Positions 1 to 6,745 are shown, numbered from the stretch's first letter. The stretch: 8,996 nt of DNA from Bacteroidales bacterium (GCA_017964755.1 JAGCRI010000032.1:1-8996), one strand, 5' to 3'. Numbers and translations: made by a program. Notes: generated from the letters alone by a model not told the origin.

Positions 1-40
1 ATTTATAAAAAAAGGAAAACGACACCACAGAAAACAAAGA

Positions 41-104
41 AGTCGTTCTCGCAAACTTTTAAGGAGGAGTCTTTCATCCAATATACCTTCTCGCAAAAAC
101 GACT
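41..104 (-). repeat. Inverted repeat with internal direct repeats in a putative leader
   Basis: AGTCGTT at 41-47 is the exact reverse complement of AACGACT at 98-104. Inside and partly overlapping these arms lie two copies of TTCTCGCAAA (46-55 and 88-97), 42 bp apart. If the minus-strand promoter at 108-137 is real, the inverted repeat closes a stem around the first roughly 60 nt of its transcript, so it could be a structured leader. It could equally be a protein-binding arrangement. The sequence shows the repeats; the function is inferred. Confidence 0.35.
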
Positions 105-107
105 CTG

Positions 108-137
108 CAAACATACAAATAAATCGTGAAACTGCAA
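108..137 (-). promoter_or_regulatory. Candidate leftward Bacteroidota promoter
   Basis: Read on the minus strand, the -7 box is TATGTTTG (115 to 108), a full match to TAnnTTTG. A TTG (137 to 135) serves as the -33 element, separated by 19 nt, the typical spacing for the housekeeping sigma factor of this phylum. The box is followed by CAG, as at the two rightward promoters at 440 and 1337. Transcription would start near 101-104 and run out of the left edge of the window, so the gene it drives is not visible. The alternative is a chance match in AT-rich DNA. Confidence 0.5.
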
Positions 138-412
138 TAAACAATTTGAAAAATCTTGAAAAAGTAATGTTGTGTTGGATGAATATTCGTACACGGGTAG
201 TATGCTACGAAAAGTCAACAACTCACTTTCTTTAATCATTCAAAGTATTATTGGTTTTTTGAATAACGGGACTTATGAAGATTTAACTGGTGTTGCTGTG
301 ATTCACCATTCACCAAACAATGATTCACAAGACTAAACGGAATAATTCCATAAAAAAACGGAATTCTCGCATTAAAAAAATATAATTACGAAAAAAAATT
401 CCAAAAAAAGCA

Positions 413-440
413 TTGACTATTTGTTTTTTTTATAATTTTG
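413..440 (+). promoter_or_regulatory. Candidate promoter of the DUF2436 gene
   Basis: The -7 box TAATTTTG (433-440) matches TAnnTTTG. Upstream, TTG at 413-415 lies 17 nt away and is the better -33 candidate; TTTG at 420-423 is too close at 9 nt. A run of eight T (424-431) lies in the spacer. Transcription would start around 444-447, leaving a short AU-rich 5' leader of about 38 nt before the ATG at 483. No Shine-Dalgarno sequence precedes that start, which is usual in this phylum. Confidence 0.6.
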
Positions 441-482
441 CAGTTCAATAAAAAATAAAGTATCAACTTAAATTTTTAAATT

Positions 483-1226
483 ATGAAAAAACTTTTTACA
501 ATTTTAGCAATGTGCTTTGGCGTTTTCGCTTTGAACGCACAAAACGCTACAATCGTCCTCACAGCTGGTGATGTTTTTGGAGACGGTACTGGATACCAAA
601 TGTTGTTTGACAAAGATACTTTAGCACTGGACGACAGCGTAACCGTTAGTGCCCTGACTTCAAATTGTGGGTCAGCTTATGACGCTACTGTATGGGACTA
701 TACAATCCCTGCAAATGCAACTGGAGCTGATGCTGCAGTCATTGTTAACAATTCAGGTACTCTCCAACTTCCTGAAGGTTGGTATGACTATATTATCTTA
801 AATCCTGGTTGTACGGATTTTGGTCAAATATACATCGCTAGCTCACAATGTGATCCTGCATATAATCGTGTATATTTTGAGTCTGGTAAAACATACACAT
901 TCTCATTAGCATTAAGCGGAACTTATGATTGTACTACCATAACAGTTACTGGCGGTGATGACCCAACTCCTGGACCTGGACCTGGCGTTGGCATTTCAGA
1001 AACTGACGCACAGACATTCGGTCTCTATCCGAATCCTGCAACAGAAGTTCTTAATGTCAAAGCTAACGATGTCAAAGAAATTGAAATCGTGAATATGCTT
1101 GGCCAGACAGTTATCACAACTAATGTACAAACAATCAACGTTGCAAGCCTGACAAACGGCGTATATTTCGTCCGCGTCAACTACAACAACGGCACAGTTT
1201 CAACACAAAAATTCGTGAAAGAATAA
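483..1226 (+). CDS. Secreted DUF2436 (gingipain adhesin-type) protein with T9SS sorting domain
   Basis: This 247-residue protein is probably exported by Sec and then T9SS to the cell surface or medium. Residues 1-20 form a signal peptide (MKKLFTILAM start, cleavage near NAQ|N). Residues about 22-156 match, from memory, the DUF2436 module in the haemagglutinin/adhesin regions of Porphyromonas gingipains RgpA and Kgp. Shared landmarks are a GDGTGYQML segment (34-41), WDYTIPAN (71-78), a YDYIILNPG segment (101-109) and ESGKTYTF (133-140). A Pro/Gly linker (161-168, PTPGPGPG) leads to a type A sorting domain (about 178-247) with LYPNPATEVL, NMLGQTV, a GVYFVRV strand and a KFVKE end. The four mature cysteines (62, 110, 123, 150) may form disulfides. 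No protease domain is present, so this is a stand-alone copy of a module known from multidomain proteases. It has its own promoter and terminator and is probably monocistronic. An adhesive or haem/protein-binding role is inferred by analogy only. Confidence 0.88.
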   Translation: MKKLFTILAMCFGVFALNAQNATIVLTAGDVFGDGTGYQMLFDKDTLALDDSVTVSALTSNCGSAYDATVWDYTIPANATGADAAVIVNNSGTLQLPEGWYDYIILNPGCTDFGQIYIASSQCDPAYNRVYFESGKTYTFSLALSGTYDCTTITVTGGDDPTPGPGPGVGISETDAQTFGLYPNPATEVLNVKANDVKEIEIVNMLGQTVITTNVQTINVASLTNGVYFVRVNYNNGTVSTQKFVKE

Positions 1227-1246
1227 TTTTCTGTTGGAAATATGAT

Positions 1247-1276
1247 AAAAGGGCGGTCGTAAGGCCGCCTTTTTTT
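1247..1276 (+). terminator. Rho-independent terminator of the DUF2436 gene
   Basis: A seven-pair GC-rich stem (1252-1258 with 1263-1269, one G-U pair) encloses a four-base loop GTAA. A run of seven T follows at 1270-1276. A-tract bases at 1247-1250 can extend the stem into the T run. It lies 20 nt after the stop codon at 1226 and separates this gene from the giant repeat gene. Confidence 0.9.
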
Positions 1277-1281
1277 GTATC

Positions 1282-1299
1282 CGCGTATCTCGCGTATCT
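1282..1299. repeat. Perfect 9-bp tandem repeat upstream of the giant gene
   Basis: CGCGTATCT occurs twice back to back (1282-1290 and 1291-1299), between the terminator at 1247-1276 and the -33 region of the next promoter. The position just upstream of a promoter would suit a regulator binding site. There is no direct evidence of binding and it may be a simple slippage product. Confidence 0.4.
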
Positions 1300-1306
1300 T
1301 CTCATA

Positions 1307-1337
1307 TTTCATCACGTAATAAAATATATTATTTTTG
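1307..1337 (+). promoter_or_regulatory. Candidate promoter of the giant repeat-protein gene
   Basis: The -7 box TATTTTTG (1330-1337) fits TAnnTTTG and is followed by CAG. TTTC at 1307-1310 is an imperfect -33 element at a 19-nt spacing. Transcription would start near 1341-1344, giving a leader of about 25 nt before the ATG at 1368. With the terminator upstream, this shows the gene has its own transcription unit. Confidence 0.6.
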
Positions 1338-1367
1338 CAGTATTGTTTATAAACCATAATATTCATC

Positions 1368-4300
1368 ATGAAAAAGCTTTTATTGATTTCGTTTTCATTT
1401 CTCTTTATTGTTAATCTCGCTAAAAGTCAGAGCGTTACATTAAGTTCTCCGGCAAACGGCTCCATTGTCAGCGGGGTCAGTATTTCAATATACTGGAACG
1501 GAATTAACGGAAGCACATACTATGATTACCAGTACGACACTGTTTCCACATTCAATTCGCCGGCTGTTAAAACTGCAAGTAGATCAAGTAGTTACAACTA
1601 TGTTACCATATCAGATTTATATTATGGCAAAAAATACTATTGGCGTGTTAGGGCACGAAACGCCAACGACACGACTGTTTGGTGTGCACCGTGGACGTTC
1701 ACCACACCTGCCACTATGTCACTCTCAACTCCAGCAAACTATGCAACAATAAACACTGTTTCACCAACATTATACTACAACACTATCACAGGAAGCAGCT
1801 ATTATGACTACCAACTTGACACTACACCGGGGTTCAATTCCCCATCGTTAATAACAGGCAACAGATCAAGTAGTTACAATTATGCCTACGTTTATAATTT
1901 AAGATGGGGCACAACATATTATTGGCATATGCGTGCACGGGACTCAAAAGACACAACTGCATGGACCCCGACATGGCAATTTACAACATTTTCCCCTACA
2001 ATGACACTAACAACCCCTGCAAACGGGTCTCTTGTCAATGGGGTTTCAACAACCTTATACTGGAATGATGTCAACGGCTGCACGTACTACGACTCTCAAT
2101 ACGACACCGTGCCGACATTCAACTCGCCTGTCCTTAAATCAGGTAACAGGTCAAGCAGCTATGATTATGTTTCAATTTCAAACCTATATTATGGAAAGAC
2201 ATATTATTGGCACGTGCGCGCTCGGAACTCAAACGACACAACCGCATGGAGTGCTACGTGGACTTTCACTACACAAGGCACTATGTCGCTCTCGTCACCG
2301 GCAAACTACGCAACAATAAACAGTGTTTCCCCAACTTTGTATTACAATACCATTACTGGAAGCAGCTACTACGACTATCAGATTGACACAATGACATCAT
2401 TCAATTCTCCATTATTGATAACAGGTAGCAGGTCAAGCAGTTACAATTATATTAACACTTCCAATTTAAGATACGGCACAACATACTATTGGCATGTGCG
2501 TGCACGAGATGGAGTGGACACATCCGCGTGGACTCAGACGTGGCAGTTCACAACATTTTCGCCGGTAATGACACTCTCCAGCCCTGCCAACGGCTCACGT
2601 GTCAATGGTGTTACAACAACCTTATATTGGAACACCATCGCAGGAAGCACATACTACGATTATCAGTACGACACCGTGCCGACATTCAACTCGCCTGTCC
2701 TTAAATCAGGTAACAGGTCAAGCAGCTATGATTATGCTTCAATTTCAAACCTATATTATGGAAAGACATATTATTGGCACGTGCGCGCTCGGAACTCAAA
2801 CGACACAACCGCATGGAGTGCTACGTGGACTTTCACTACACAAGGCACTATGTCGCTCTCGTCACCGGCAAACTCCGCAACAATAAACAGTGTTTCCCCA
2901 ACTTTGTATTACAATACCATTACTGGAAGCAACTACTACGACTATCAGATTGACACTGTCCCGACATTCAACTCACCCGAACTTAAAACCGGGAATAGGT
3001 CAAGTAGTTATAATTATATAAACATATCAAATTTAAGATACGGAACCACTTACTATTGGCGGGTACGGGCTCGCGATGGGGTGGACACCTCAGCGTGGAC
3101 ACAGACTTGGCGATTCACAACATTTTTACCTTCGATGACACTCTCAAGCCCTGCTAACGGCTCACATGTCAATGGCGTTACAACAACCTTATATTGGAAC
3201 ACCATCGCAGGAAGCACTTACTACGACTATCAGTACGACACTGTGGCCACTTTCAATTCGCCTGTTCTCAAATCAGGTAACAAAACAAGCAGTTATGATT
3301 ATGTTTCAATTTCAAATTTATATTATGGGCAAAAATATTACTGGAGGGTGCGCGCAAGAAACTCAAACGACACCACCGCTTGGAGTGCGACATGGACTTT
3401 CACCACTCAAGACACAATGTCGCTATCATCACCGGCAAACTATGCAACTATAAACAGTGTATCACCTACTTTATATTATAACACTATCACAGGAAGCAAC
3501 TACTACGACTATCAAATTGACACTGTCCCGACATTCAACTCACCCGCACTTATAAGTGGAAATAGGTCAAGTAGTTACAATTATATTTATACTTCAAATT
3601 TAAGATACGGCACAACATACTATTGGCGTGTACGCGCACGCGACGGTGTTGACACCTCCGCATGGACACAAACTTGGCAATTCAACACCTTTTTACCTGC
3701 GATGACACTTTCCAGCCCTGCTAACGGCTCACATGTCAATGGTGTTACAACGACCTTATATTGGAACACTATCGCAGGAAGCACATACTACGACTATCAG
3801 TACGACACCGTGGCTACTTTCAATTCTCCTGTTCTTAAATCAGGGAACAAATCAAGCAGTTATGATTATGTTTCAATTTCCAATTTATTTTATGGACAAA
3901 AATATTATTGGAGGGCGCGCGCAAGAAACTCAAACGATACAACCGCGTGGAGCGCAACATGGACTTTCACCACTCAAGACACAATGTCACTATCAACACC
4001 GGCAAACTACGCAACAATAAACAGCGTATCTCCTACCTTATATTATAACACTATCACAGGAAGCAACTATTATGACTATCAGATTGACACAGTCCCCACA
4101 TTCAACTCACCCGCACTTATAAGTGGAAACAGGTCAAGTAGTTACAATTATATAAGTATTTCAAATTTAAGATACGGAACAACATACTATTGGCGTATGA
4201 GAGCAAGAGATGCCGTTGACACATCAGTGTGGACACAGACATGGCAGTTCACTACTTTTGCACCTGTAATGACACTCTCAAGTCCTGCTAACGGCTCTCA

Positions 4301-6671
4301 TGTCAATGGGGTTACAACAACATTATATTGGAACACAATTGCAGGAAGCACATACTATGATTACCAGTACGACACCGTGGCAACATTCAATTCGCCTGTT
4401 CTTAAATCAGGAAACAAAACAAGCAGTTATGATTATGTTTCGATTGTCAACTTATATTATGGGAAGAAATACTACTGGCGTGCTCGCGCCCGCAACTCAC
4501 TTGACACAACGGCTTGGAGTGCAACATGGACATTCACCACACAAGACACTATGTCGCTATCATCACCTGCCAACGGAGCAATTGTAAATAGCGTCTCACC
4601 ATATTTATATTGGAACACCATTTACGGCAGCAACTACTACGATTATCAAGTTGACACGACTCCTAACTTCAACTCACCAATACTCATAAACGGCAGCAGG
4701 TCAAGCAGCTATGATTACGTCAACGTTTCAGGACTTCTCTATGGCACAACATATTATTGGCGCGTTCGTGCCCGCGATGCTGTGGACACATCAGATTGGA
4801 CAGCAATATGGGTTTTCAACACGACTTACTATCTGACGACACCGCCAACTTTAATCTCACCGCCAGACCAATCGACACAAATTCCGCTAAACGGACAGAA
4901 TTTCGTATGGTCTTCCGTCCCTGATATTGTCGGCTATGAACTCCAATACTCTACAAACAACAGCTTCGCCGGAGCGACATCCTTAACAACACCTAACACA
5001 TCAACAGTAATCAACGGATTCGCCTCCAACACAACATACTACTGGCGTGTCAGGGCATACGACTTTAACGGATATTCGGCGTGGACACCTGCATGGAGCT
5101 TCACAACCGAAAACATGAGCATTTACCACACAATCACTGTAACAAGTTGCGACTCATGCTTCTGGAACGGCAAAACATATTATCAAACAGGCATATATAA
5201 CGACACTTTAACTTCAATACAAGGTTATGACAGCATTGTCTCGATGGATCTGACCATCAACCATACCATTTACAAAGACATATACGCAACTGACTGCGAC
5301 TCGTTCCGATGGAATACATTAACATATTATTCTTCAGGTAATTACACACAAGGATTCTATGCACAAAACAGTTGCGACAGTTTGGTGACATTGCATTTGA
5401 CAATAACCAATTCTGACAGCACATCATTTTACAAAACTGACTGCGACAGTTGTGTCTGGAACGGAATAACGTACAAATCCTCAGGAACATACACACAGAA
5501 ATTCAGCAACGCCTCAGGCTGCGACAGCGTAGCCATCATGTTCCTGACAATCAACAACGCATACACAATATCCAAAACATTGGCAATCTGCGAAACCGCC
5601 CTGCCCTACTACTCAGCCGAATATGACACAACTTTCGGGGTCGGGACACCGGCATTGTCAACGCACCAATTCAAGCACACCGCCTCAACAGGCTGCGATA
5701 GCATTGTAACACTGACACTTACTGTCAACAAAGATGTAACATACGAATTTTTCGCAAATAACTGCGACTCATTCCCGTGGAACGACTCAATCTACTATCA
5801 AAGCGGCAGCTACATCCAGCACTTTGTTTCAGCCACCGGATGCGACAGTGCAGTTACACTACACCTTACAATATCAAAATCAAAGACTCATTCATTTTCT
5901 GCAACTGATTGTGACAGCCTCGTATGGAATAACATAACTTATCACCAGTCAGGTGTATATACGCAGCATTTCACCACCGCTGAGAACTGCGACAGTGCAG
6001 TAACCGTAACTTTAACACTGAACCATACACAAACGACAACAAAGACATTGCAACTTTGCGAAAGCGACCTTCCATACTACTCAGCCGAATTTGACACGAC
6101 ATTCGGCATCGGGACACCGGCCTCGTCAACATACAAATTCTACCACACCGCCTCAACAGGTTGCGACAGCATTGTAACTCTGATACTTACAATATCTGCG
6201 GTCTCATCAGAAATCACCTACGGGACCGACAACAGCATTTTGGTATGCACAACACCGAGCGCGTCATATCAGTGGCTCGACTGTGCAAACGGCTATCAGG
6301 CAATTGAAGGCGCCACCGCCGATACTCTGAAGCCGGCTACTTCAGGCTCATACGCAGTCGTGACAGGCATAGGCTCGTGCATCGATACCAGCGACTGTCT
6401 CGAAGTTGTTGTGAAACCTGATTTCGTTAACGAATTAAACGACTACGATATAATCTGCTATCCTAACCCAACTAATGGTTTTGTAATCTTGGAAGGGCTG
6501 ACAGAAAGAATGATAATAAAAGTTTGCGACATTGTCGGACGGGTTATCCAAAGTTCGCCCGCAAAAACAGAGAAAATGGAGATTGATCTGTCGGCATACG
6601 AAGACGGAGTTTACATATTTATTATATTTAATGGGGAAGATAAAATTGTGAAAAGGATTATCAAAAACTAA
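1368..6671 (+). CDS. Giant T9SS-secreted surface protein: 13 FN3-like domains, 7 Cys repeats, Ig-like domain
   Basis: This 1767-residue protein is probably a secreted or surface-anchored adhesin or fibre; no catalytic domain is recognisable. In order: signal peptide (1-21, cleavage near KSQ|S); twelve fibronectin-III-like domains (23-1156) alternating types A (94 residues) and B (95 residues); a more typical FN3 domain (1157-1250); seven cysteine repeats (1251-1609) with CDS and LTI motifs; an Ig/PKD-like domain (about 1610-1682, YQW and SGSYAVV landmarks, four Cys); and a T9SS type A sorting domain (about 1690-1767, CYPNPTNG, CDIVGR, DGVYIF). The FN3 assignment rests on the recurring YYWRVRAR, a following AW, and a closing W-x-FTT strand, as in bacterial FN3 domains. 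A and B domains contain 11-12 tyrosines each in the copies counted (units 7 and 8). The start at 1368 gives a complete signal peptide and sits just below a promoter. No terminator was found after the stop. Ligand and function are unknown. Confidence 0.92.
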   Translation: MKKLLLISFSFLFIVNLAKSQSVTLSSPANGSIVSGVSISIYWNGINGSTYYDYQYDTVSTFNSPAVKTASRSSSYNYVTISDLYYGKKYYWRVRARNANDTTVWCAPWTFTTPATMSLSTPANYATINTVSPTLYYNTITGSSYYDYQLDTTPGFNSPSLITGNRSSSYNYAYVYNLRWGTTYYWHMRARDSKDTTAWTPTWQFTTFSPTMTLTTPANGSLVNGVSTTLYWNDVNGCTYYDSQYDTVPTFNSPVLKSGNRSSSYDYVSISNLYYGKTYYWHVRARNSNDTTAWSATWTFTTQGTMSLSSPANYATINSVSPTLYYNTITGSSYYDYQIDTMTSFNSPLLITGSRSSSYNYINTSNLRYGTTYYWHVRARDGVDTSAWTQTWQFTTFSPVMTLSSPANGSRVNGVTTTLYWNTIAGSTYYDYQYDTVPTFNSPVLKSGNRSSSYDYASISNLYYGKTYYWHVRARNSNDTTAWSATWTFTTQGTMSLSSPANSATINSVSPTLYYNTITGSNYYDYQIDTVPTFNSPELKTGNRSSSYNYINISNLRYGTTYYWRVRARDGVDTSAWTQTWRFTTFLPSMTLSSPANGSHVNGVTTTLYWNTIAGSTYYDYQYDTVATFNSPVLKSGNKTSSYDYVSISNLYYGQKYYWRVRARNSNDTTAWSATWTFTTQDTMSLSSPANYATINSVSPTLYYNTITGSNYYDYQIDTVPTFNSPALISGNRSSSYNYIYTSNLRYGTTYYWRVRARDGVDTSAWTQTWQFNTFLPAMTLSSPANGSHVNGVTTTLYWNTIAGSTYYDYQYDTVATFNSPVLKSGNKSSSYDYVSISNLFYGQKYYWRARARNSNDTTAWSATWTFTTQDTMSLSTPANYATINSVSPTLYYNTITGSNYYDYQIDTVPTFNSPALISGNRSSSYNYISISNLRYGTTYYWRMRARDAVDTSVWTQTWQFTTFAPVMTLSSPANGSHVNGVTTTLYWNTIAGSTYYDYQYDTVATFNSPVLKSGNKTSSYDYVSIVNLYYGKKYYWRARARNSLDTTAWSATWTFTTQDTMSLSSPANGAIVNSVSPYLYWNTIYGSNYYDYQVDTTPNFNSPILINGSRSSSYDYVNVSGLLYGTTYYWRVRARDAVDTSDWTAIWVFNTTYYLTTPPTLISPPDQSTQIPLNGQNFVWSSVPDIVGYELQYSTNNSFAGATSLTTPNTSTVINGFASNTTYYWRVRAYDFNGYSAWTPAWSFTTENMSIYHTITVTSCDSCFWNGKTYYQTGIYNDTLTSIQGYDSIVSMDLTINHTIYKDIYATDCDSFRWNTLTYYSSGNYTQGFYAQNSCDSLVTLHLTITNSDSTSFYKTDCDSCVWNGITYKSSGTYTQKFSNASGCDSVAIMFLTINNAYTISKTLAICETALPYYSAEYDTTFGVGTPALSTHQFKHTASTGCDSIVTLTLTVNKDVTYEFFANNCDSFPWNDSIYYQSGSYIQHFVSATGCDSAVTLHLTISKSKTHSFSATDCDSLVWNNITYHQSGVYTQHFTTAENCDSAVTVTLTLNHTQTTTKTLQLCESDLPYYSAEFDTTFGIGTPASSTYKFYHTASTGCDSIVTLILTISAVSSEITYGTDNSILVCTTPSASYQWLDCANGYQAIEGATADTLKPATSGSYAVVTGIGSCIDTSDCLEVVVKPDFVNELNDYDIICYPNPTNGFVILEGLTERMIIKVCDIVGRVIQSSPAKTEKMEIDLSAYEDGVYIFIIFNGEDKIVKRIIKN
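1434..4835 (+). repeat. Six tandem copies of a 567-bp (189-residue) two-domain repeat
   Basis: The array is exactly 6 x 567 bp with no indels. Pairs start at 1434, 2001, 2568, 3135, 3702 and 4269. Each pair is a 94-residue A domain (core LYWN, YDYQYDT, NDTTAW) followed by a 95-residue B domain (core LYYN, YDYQIDT, VDTSAW). B domains start at 1716, 2283, 2850, 3417, 3984 and 4551. Pair 1 is the most divergent and the last B domain is a partial A/B hybrid, while interior pairs are most alike, as expected when a coding array grows by unequal recombination. In-phase copies could be gained or lost without breaking the reading frame. Confidence 0.95.
5118..6194 (+). repeat. Seven Cys-containing repeats, including a duplicated 468-bp block
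   Basis: Seven repeats begin at 5118, 5262, 5409, 5556, 5730, 5877 and 6024. Five are of about 48-49 residues with a CDS-xx-WN-xxxY pattern, an SG-x-Y-xQ-x-F middle in most copies, and a CDS-(x)VT-x-x-LTI end. Two (fourth and seventh) are 57-58 residues with an LPYYSAE segment and a DTTFG core. Repeats 2-3-4 and 5-6-7 match in order, so a 156-residue (468-bp) block was duplicated: 5262-5729 and 5730-6197. Each repeat typically has one Cys near residue 11-12 and one near 38 (47 in the long form), which suggests an internal disulfide. Confidence 0.85.
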
Positions 6672-6708
6672 AACACGAAACCGAGCAAGACTATTTCACA
6701 AAAAATAT

Positions 6709-6716
6709 TATCTTTG
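6709..6716 (+). promoter_or_regulatory. Candidate -7 box for the engB operon
   Basis: TATCTTTG at 6709-6716 matches TAnnTTTG and lies about 30 nt before the ATG at 6746, a distance similar to the giant gene's promoter. No clear -33 TTTG or TTG sits at the expected distance, so this is weaker than the other candidates. It would give engB, the META gene and nadC their own transcript rather than relying on read-through from the giant gene. Confidence 0.45.
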
Positions 6717-6745
6717 CGCTTGAAAATTTGTAGAATAGCCAACAA

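Larger units (their letters stand above)
1..482. other. AT-rich intergenic region, no convincing gene
   Basis: No reading frame here has the features of a real gene. The region holds a leftward promoter candidate (108-137) with an inverted repeat in its leader (41-47 with 98-104), and the rightward promoter of the downstream gene (413-440). The 8-mer TTCTCGCA occurs three times (46-53, 88-95, 364-371). Four A-tracts of 7-8 bases lie at 352-358, 374-380, 391-398 and 403-409, just upstream of the rightward promoter. They could act as an UP-like or curved element, but their spacing (centres about 22, 17.5 and 11.5 bp apart) is only partly helical. Short ATTCACC repeats occur at 301-307 and 308-314. 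Confidence 0.6.

Noticed and set aside
3..239. Minus-strand 78-residue reading frame
   Set aside because: It has no recognisable domain, its composition is that of AT-rich intergenic DNA, and the best minus-strand promoter (108-137) lies inside it, which does not suit its ATG at 239.
1181..1369. Minus-strand 62-residue frame between the first two genes
   Set aside because: It runs through the intrinsic terminator and the giant gene's promoter and has no homology that can be recognised.
1465..4587. Six alternative-frame 95-residue frames starting at 1465, 2032, 2599, 3166, 3733 and 4300
   Set aside because: They are spaced exactly 567 bp and arise only because the A-domain coding sequence is repeated, so the same out-of-frame opening recurs. 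No promoter or ribosome binding site, and the main frame is clearly coding.
1434..4835. CRISPR-like or mobile repeat array
   Set aside because: The repeats are long, coding and in frame, translating to FN3-like domains; there are no short palindromic repeats with unique spacers and no transposase.
6672..6708. Terminator after the giant gene
   Set aside because: No hairpin with a T run could be found in the short gap before the engB -7 box.
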